A program made the position numbers and the translations under genes. A stretch of DNA of 45,847 nucleotides from Pseudomonas sp. GM48 (GTDB lineage: Bacteria > Pseudomonadota > Gammaproteobacteria > Pseudomonadales > Pseudomonadaceae): assembly GCF_000282335.1 (NCBI RefSeq), contig NZ_AKJM01000057.1, positions 1-45,847 of the forward strand, read 5' to 3'. The notes below the pieces were generated by a model. The model worked only from the letters and a program-made list of their open reading frames with translations, had not been told where the DNA came from and searched no databases. This document shows positions 41,197 to 45,847 of this stretch, one piece after another (the stretch's first letter is position 1; each line of letters starts with the position of its first letter).

Positions 41197-42264
41197 ATGA
41201 ACCAATGGCCAGATACCCGCATTCTTGACCTGCTCGGGATCGAGCTGCCGATCATTCAGGCGCCGATGGCCGGAGCCAACAACTCGGCCATGGTGATTGC
41301 AGCCTGCAATGCGGGTGGCCTGGGCTCGATGCCAGCGGCGATGCTCAGCACGGATCAACTGCGCGAAGAGCTGAAAACGATCCGCCAACACACCCAGCGC
41401 CCGATCAACGTCAATTTCTTCTGTCATCAAACTCCAACCCCTGATGAGCAACGCGCGCAGGACTGGAAAAACCTGCTGCAACCTTACTACCAGGAACTCG
41501 GCGTCGATTTCGATGCGCCAACACCGGTGTCCAATCGGGCACCGTTCGATAACGCGGCCTGTGAAGTGGTCGAAGCGTTTCGCCCTGAAGTGGTGAGTTT
41601 TCACTTTGGCCTGCCGGAAAAATCCCTGCTCGACCGGGTCAAAGCCACCGGTGCGAAAGTGCTGTCCTCGGCCACTACCGTCGAAGAAGCCGTGTGGCTG
41701 GAGCAGCATGGTTGCGATGCAATCATCGCCATGGGCTACGAAGCCGGAGGCCATCGCGGGATGTTTCTCAGCAATGACCTGAGCAGTCAGGTGGGCACTT
41801 TCGCCTTGGTGCCGCAAGTCGTTGATGCGGTGAAAGTGCCCGTGATTGCCGCCGGCGGCATCGCTGACGCACGTGGCGTCGCCGCCGCCTTCATGCTGGG
41901 CGCTTCGGCGGTACAGGTGGGAACGGCGTACCTGTTCACGCCAGAGGCCAAGGTCAGCCCGTCCCATCACAAAGCCTTGCGCACCGCCAGGGAAAGCGAA
42001 ACGGCCGTCACCAACGTGTTCACCGGCCGCCCGGCCCGGGGCATCCTTAATCGGGTGATGCGTGAACTGGGGCCCATGAGCGTCAAGGCCCCGGCCTTCC
42101 CCCTCGCCGGTGGCGCACTGATGCCGTTGCGGGCCAAAGGTGAAGCAGACTTCAGCAATCTCTGGGCCGGTCAGGCCTTTACCCTCGGGGTCGAATTGAC
42201 CACCGAGGCACTGACTCGAAAACTGGCTGAAGAAGGATTAGCGAGGCTGCTGGGTCGCCGCTGA
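41197..42264 (+). CDS. NAD(P)H-dependent flavin oxidoreductase, nitronate monooxygenase-like
   Basis: FMN TIM-barrel enzyme of 355 aa of the nitronate monooxygenase/2-nitropropane dioxygenase family. The sequence shows LLGIELPIIQAPMAGANNSAMV, AIIAMGYEAGGHRGMF (catalytic His and phosphate loop), PVIAAGGIADARGVAAAFMLGASAVQVGTAYL and ARGILNRVMRE. It detoxifies propionate-3-nitronate in characterised relatives; the natural substrate here is not proven. The ATG at 41197 follows CGGAGAA; the earlier frame is leader. It is divergent from acuI, and its 3' end is followed closely by a GntR-like palindrome and modABC. Confidence 0.88.
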   Translation: MNQWPDTRILDLLGIELPIIQAPMAGANNSAMVIAACNAGGLGSMPAAMLSTDQLREELKTIRQHTQRPINVNFFCHQTPTPDEQRAQDWKNLLQPYYQELGVDFDAPTPVSNRAPFDNAACEVVEAFRPEVVSFHFGLPEKSLLDRVKATGAKVLSSATTVEEAVWLEQHGCDAIIAMGYEAGGHRGMFLSNDLSSQVGTFALVPQVVDAVKVPVIAAGGIADARGVAAAFMLGASAVQVGTAYLFTPEAKVSPSHHKALRTARESETAVTNVFTGRPARGILNRVMRELGPMSVKAPAFPLAGGALMPLRAKGEADFSNLWAGQAFTLGVELTTEALTRKLAEEGLARLLGRR

Positions 42265-42278
42265 GCATCACCCTTATC

Positions 42279-42296
42279 AAAATTGTATACAATTTT
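42279..42296. promoter_or_regulatory. perfect 18-bp palindrome upstream of modA
   Basis: AAAATTGTATACAATTTT is fully self-complementary. Its GTATAC core with AATT-rich wings resembles operators of FCD-type GntR regulators such as ExuR/UxuR. It lies 15 bp after the nitronate monooxygenase stop and 30 bp before the ModE box. It could also act as a weak terminator because a T run follows. Confidence 0.6.
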
Positions 42297-42325
42297 TCGG
42301 CAATACATTCCGTTGAAAGGCAATT

Positions 42326-42349
42326 CGCTATATATTTATGTACATAACG
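42326..42349. promoter_or_regulatory. ModE-type box upstream of modABC
   Basis: CGCTATATA-N6-TACATAACG matches the ModE consensus (CGnTATATA-N6-TATATAACG) with the exact 6-bp spacer and one mismatch. Placed 40 bp before the modA start, it would let molybdate-loaded ModE repress the operon. No modE gene is in the window. Confidence 0.8.
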
Positions 42350-42376
42350 ATTTACCCCTGCCGCAATTGCCTTTAA

Positions 42377-43156
<780 letters not shown>

Positions 43157-43837
43157 ATGTCGCTATCGAGTGCCGATTTTTCCGCCATCTGGCTGACCCT
43201 GAAACTGGCGTCCCTGACGACCGTCATCCTGCTGATTGTCGGCACTCCGATTGCGTTATGGCTGTCGCGCACCCGCTCCTGGTTGCGCGGCCCGGTCGGG
43301 GCGATTGTCGCCCTGCCCCTGGTGCTGCCACCGACGGTGATTGGTTTTTATCTATTGCTGGCGCTCGGCCCTCACGGGTACATCGGCCAGCTCACCCAAT
43401 CACTCGGCCTTGGCACCCTCACTTTCAGTTTTGCCGGGCTGGTCATCGGTTCGGTGTTGTATTCGATGCCGTTTGTCGTGCAACCGCTGCAAAACGCTTT
43501 TTCCGCGATTGGCACGCGCCCTCTCGAAGTGGCCGCGACGCTGCGCGCCAATCCCTGGGACAGCTTTTTCAGCGTGACGCTGCCCCTGGCCCGCCCCGGT
43601 TTCATTACCGCGGCCATACTCGGCTTCGCCCACACCGTCGGCGAGTTCGGCGTGGTGCTGATGATCGGTGGCAACATTCCCGAGAAGACCCGCGTGGTCT
43701 CAGTGCAGATCTACGATCACGTCGAAGCCATGGAGTACGCCCAGGCCCATTGGCTGGCCGGGGCGATGCTGGTGTTCTCGTTTGCCGTCTTGCTGGCGCT
43801 GTATTCCAGCCGTAAAACCAAAGCGGGCTGGAGCTGA
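43157..43837 (+). CDS. modB: Molybdate ABC transporter permease
   Basis: Inner-membrane permease of 226 aa with about five transmembrane helices and the EAA coupling loop ([46 protein letters not shown]). The start ATG abuts the modA stop, so translation is coupled. It pairs with ModC ATPase downstream (modC begins 3 bp after the modB stop). Length and pattern are normal for ModB. Confidence 0.95.
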   Translation: MSLSSADFSAIWLTLKLASLTTVILLIVGTPIALWLSRTRSWLRGPVGAIVALPLVLPPTVIGFYLLLALGPHGYIGQLTQSLGLGTLTFSFAGLVIGSVLYSMPFVVQPLQNAFSAIGTRPLEVAATLRANPWDSFFSVTLPLARPGFITAAILGFAHTVGEFGVVLMIGGNIPEKTRVVSVQIYDHVEAMEYAQAHWLAGAMLVFSFAVLLALYSSRKTKAGWS

Positions 43838-43840
43838 CCG

Positions 43841-44920
43841 ATGATTCAAATGCGTCTGAAACTGGGTTACTCGGGCTTCGCCCTGGACGTCGACCTGCAG
43901 CTGCCGGGCCGCGGCGTCACTGCGCTTTACGGCCACTCCGGCTCGGGCAAGACCACTTGTCTGCGCTGCATCGCCGGCCTGGAACGGGCCGGTCAAGGCT
44001 TTATCCAGGTCAACGATGAAGTCTGGCAAGACAGCGAAAACAAGATTTTCGTCGCGCCGCACAAACGTGCGCTGGGCTACGTGTTCCAGGAAGCCAGCCT
44101 GTTCCCCCATCTGTCGGTACTGGCCAACCTGGAGTTCGGCCTCAAGCGCATTCCGAAGCCGCAGCGTCGGGTCGACATGGCCCACGCCACTGAATTGCTG
44201 GGCATCCGCCATTTGCTCGACCGCCACCCGCAACACCTTTCGGGTGGCGAGCGGCAGCGCGTCGGCATTGCCCGCGCTTTGCTCACCAGCCCGAAACTGT
44301 TGTTGATGGACGAGCCACTGGCCGCGCTGGATGCCCAGCGCAAAAGTGAAATCCTGCCCTACTTGCAACGACTGCACGACGAACTCGACATCCCGGTGCT
44401 GTACGTCAGCCACTCCCAGGATGAGGTCGCGCGGTTGGCCGACCATATCGTTTTACTCAGCAACGGCAAGGCACTGGCCAGCGGCCCGATCGGCCAGACC
44501 CTGGCGCGCCTCGACTTGCCTCTGGCCATGGGGGATGACGCCGGCGTGGTCATCGAAGGTCGCGTCAGCGCCTATGATGCCGACTATCAATTGCTGAGCC
44601 TGCAATTGCCCGACACCACCCTCAACATTCGTGTGCCGCATACACCCATGGATGCGGGCCAGGCACTGCGCTGCAAAGTCCAGGCGCGGGATGTGAGCCT
44701 GAGCCTGCACAGTACCGAGCAAAGCAGCATTCTCAATCGCCTGCCGGTCACGGTGGTCAGTGAAATGAACGCCGATAACGCCGCTCACGTGCTGATTCGC
44801 CTGGACGCCGCAGGCACGCCGCTGCTTGCGCGGATCACGCGGTACTCACGCGATCAACTGAACGTCCACCGTGGCCAGCAACTCTGGGCGCAAATAAAAG
44901 CGGTAGCGGTGCTAGCGTAA
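43841..44920 (+). CDS. modC: Molybdate ABC transporter ATPase
   Basis: ABC ATPase of 359 aa that powers molybdate import. Walker A is [10 protein letters not shown] (residues 31-40), the Q-loop lies in [14 protein letters not shown], the signature is [16 protein letters not shown], Walker B is [12 protein letters not shown] and the switch His lies in [13 protein letters not shown]-terminal TOBE/Mop domain (about 290-358) binds oxyanion and allows feedback inhibition. It is the last gene of modABC; a short hairpin (CGTCGG/CCGACG) without a T run follows at about 44925. Confidence 0.95.
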   Translation: MIQMRLKLGYSGFALDVDLQLPGRGVTALYGHSGSGKTTCLRCIAGLERAGQGFIQVNDEVWQDSENKIFVAPHKRALGYVFQEASLFPHLSVLANLEFGLKRIPKPQRRVDMAHATELLGIRHLLDRHPQHLSGGERQRVGIARALLTSPKLLLMDEPLAALDAQRKSEILPYLQRLHDELDIPVLYVSHSQDEVARLADHIVLLSNGKALASGPIGQTLARLDLPLAMGDDAGVVIEGRVSAYDADYQLLSLQLPDTTLNIRVPHTPMDAGQALRCKVQARDVSLSLHSTEQSSILNRLPVTVVSEMNADNAAHVLIRLDAAGTPLLARITRYSRDQLNVHRGQQLWAQIKAVAVLA

Positions 44921-44977
44921 ATCCGTCGGCACGATTGCACCGACGAATTAACTTGCCTGTTTATTGCACGATCACCA

Positions 44978-45244
44978 ATGGCTTCTATAGTTGAACTGAA
45001 CACGAATCCGCTGCGAGACGCCATGGAAGACATTTTCGCAGTGAAGCGTTGCAACAAGATCATCATCCATGGCCGCCGTGCGGGTGAACATAACCACCGG
45101 CCACCGGAAGCCGCGGTCTGGTGTCGCATCGCCGATACCCGCACCCGAGGCTTTATCGGAGATGGCTACGATGTTGAAGAAGACGCCGTGCGTGTTTGCC
45201 ACCAGTTGAACGCTAAATCACAAGTGACAGCCCGACAAAGTTGA
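44978..45244 (+). CDS. uncharacterised 88-aa protein
   Basis: I do not recognise a named family. The sequence MASIVELNTNPLRDAMEDIF is followed by a basic segment (KRCNKIIIHGRRAGEHNHR) and WCRIADTRTRGFIGDGYDVEEDAV. No ribosome-binding site is obvious for the first ATG; an internal ATG at 45023 (MEDIFAVKRC) has GCGAGA upstream and may be the true start (73 aa). Codon use is host-like. It lies 57 bp after modC, and an attenuator-like hairpin follows. Confidence 0.5.
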   Translation: MASIVELNTNPLRDAMEDIFAVKRCNKIIIHGRRAGEHNHRPPEAAVWCRIADTRTRGFIGDGYDVEEDAVRVCHQLNAKSQVTARQS

Positions 45245-45304
45245 CGAGCGTCAGCATTTTTCAACGGGTCTATACTGAAATGGCTGAAGGATCAGTAACC
45301 CTTC

Positions 45305-45339
45305 CAGCAGAAAGCTCGCCCCAGGCGGGCTTTTTGCTG
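45305..45339 (+). terminator. terminator or attenuator before the last small gene
   Basis: AAAGCTCGCC-CCA-GGCGGGCTTT hairpin, extended by outer CAGC/GCTG pairing and followed by T residues. It ends 35 bp before the ATG at 45374. A TATACT (-10-like) lies at 45271, so a transcript would cross the hairpin before the gene. Confidence 0.75.
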
Positions 45340-45373
45340 CCACGATCAGGTTTCTTGAACGGAGGTGTCTCCC

Positions 45374-45604
45374 ATGTCCGAAAAAGAGTCCATCACCACC
45401 CTGCTCACCTTGCTGGACTCGCGTCAGGCCCGCTTGGCCGCGGCCTGCAAGGAAATCGCCGACTGGGTCGATCATCAAGGCGGGCACCCCACCGCCCTCA
45501 GAATTCGTGATCGCCTGAACGACATCGAGAAGGACACGCCGCTGATTCGGCACACACTGTCGTCACTTCAACCTGTCGACCGGCCTCTGCCTCGGTTCAG
45601 ATGA
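45374..45604 (+). CDS. small helical protein, 76 aa
   Basis: MSEKESITTLLTLLDSRQAR begins an all-helical, charged cytoplasmic protein with one Cys (AACKEIAD) and a C-terminal LNDIEKDTPLIRHTLSSLQP. GGAGGTGTC gives a very strong ribosome-binding site 9 nt before the ATG. An intrinsic terminator candidate lies both upstream and downstream. I do not recognise the family. Confidence 0.65.
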   Translation: MSEKESITTLLTLLDSRQARLAAACKEIADWVDHQGGHPTALRIRDRLNDIEKDTPLIRHTLSSLQPVDRPLPRFR

Positions 45605-45652
45605 TCCGTCACGGATTTTCGCTGCGAGGACAGGCCTGATTGGCCGCATGAT

Positions 45653-45672
45653 CGGTGACGTTGATGTCACCG
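45653..45672. other. small inverted repeat downstream of the last gene
   Basis: CGGTGAC-GTTGAT-GTCACCG, perfect 7-bp arms. It lies in the 45605-45788 interval, which has no gene I can see; possible 3' UTR structure. Confidence 0.4.
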
Positions 45673-45711
45673 GGTGTCTGGCTGTCTGATTGACTTTAAC
45701 CCTCTCCCACG

Positions 45712-45736
45712 ACCCGGCCTGATGCTGGGTTTTTTG
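45712..45736 (+). terminator. Rho-independent terminator
   Basis: ACCCGGC-CTGAT-GCTGGGT followed by six T residues, one G-T pair in the stem. It ends the transcript of the 76-aa gene, leaving a 107-nt 3' UTR. Confidence 0.85.
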
Positions 45737-45788
45737 TTGCCCAAAACCGATCGAACTAATGCCGATCAGTTAAGCGGTAATGCGATCT

Positions 45789-45847
45789 GTAGCAGCTGCC
45801 GAGCCCGCGAGGCTGCGTTCGACTGCGAAGCAGTCGTGAGTCCAGCT
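45789..45847. repeat. REP-type repeat, GTAGCAGCTG family, left half at window edge
   Basis: GTAGCAGCTGCCGAGCCCGC...GAGGCTGCGTTCG is the left half of the same family as 1-119 and 15690-15834; the inverted right half lies beyond the window. Confidence 0.88.

Overview
The window is chromosomal DNA of a Pseudomonas, most likely the P. fluorescens group. The evidence is the ptxS-kguEKTD 2-ketogluconate cluster, an MvaU-type H-NS protein, the gor/galU neighbourhood, pseudomonad-type AruH, Hpd and AhpC/F proteins, and many REP/REPIN repeats of two families (GTGGGAGCGGGCTTGCTCGCG and GTAGCAGCTG types). Codon use is uniformly GC-rich, except for two AT-rich regulatory stretches (about 25.72-25.95 kb and 31.61-31.74 kb). 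No rRNA, tRNA, CRISPR array, IS transposase or prophage is visible.

Layout. 0.1-6.7 kb: an RstB/RstA-like two-component system (minus strand), divergent from an RND efflux adaptor and pump that lack an outer-membrane partner. 6.9-7.5 kb: a DUF1345 membrane protein. 7.6-13.0 kb: ptxS and kguE-kguK-kguT-kguD, with two perfect PtxS operators. 13.1-18.4 kb: aruH, glycerate kinase, cdaR and a divergent MFS transporter, which looks like a sugar-diacid/glycerate module. 18.6-24.1 kb: aldo/keto reductase, RarD-like exporter, 4-hydroxyphenylpyruvate dioxygenase, EamA exporter and a divergent LysR regulator. 24.2-26.3 kb: a CSS-EAL c-di-GMP phosphodiesterase and mvaU. 26.5-30.2 kb: a secreted DUF4946-like protein, gloA, ahpF and ahpC. 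30.6-32.8 kb: a solitary tyrosine recombinase divergent from a KfrA-like coiled-coil DNA-binding protein. 32.8-35.1 kb: gor and galU. 35.4-37.4 kb: six small genes, two of them lipoproteins. 37.5-40.0 kb: an alkylation-repair cluster (2OG oxygenase, alkB, ada). 40.0-45.6 kb: an AcuI/YhdH-type reductase, a nitronate monooxygenase, modABC and two small genes.

Main points of interest. (1) Two 25-nt near-identical motifs containing AAT-N6-GCAA, the known Ada-box architecture, lie upstream of the 2OG oxygenase-alkB pair and of ada. The encoded Ada has nevertheless lost three of the four zinc cysteines of its methylation-sensing domain. This is a putative rewired adaptive response with an extra uncharacterised oxygenase. 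(2) A stand-alone tyrosine recombinase is paired with a KfrA-like protein across an AT-rich divergent region packed with palindromes. (3) REP elements have entered genes: two genes (cdaR and the recombinase) end on a TAG supplied by the repeat, kguK has a REP-encoded C-terminal tail, and a REPIN flanked by a 22-bp duplication separates ahpF from its terminator. (4) modABC has a ModE-type box and, upstream of it, a perfect 18-bp GntR-like palindrome.

Gene identities come from recognising protein families by eye; no database search was run.
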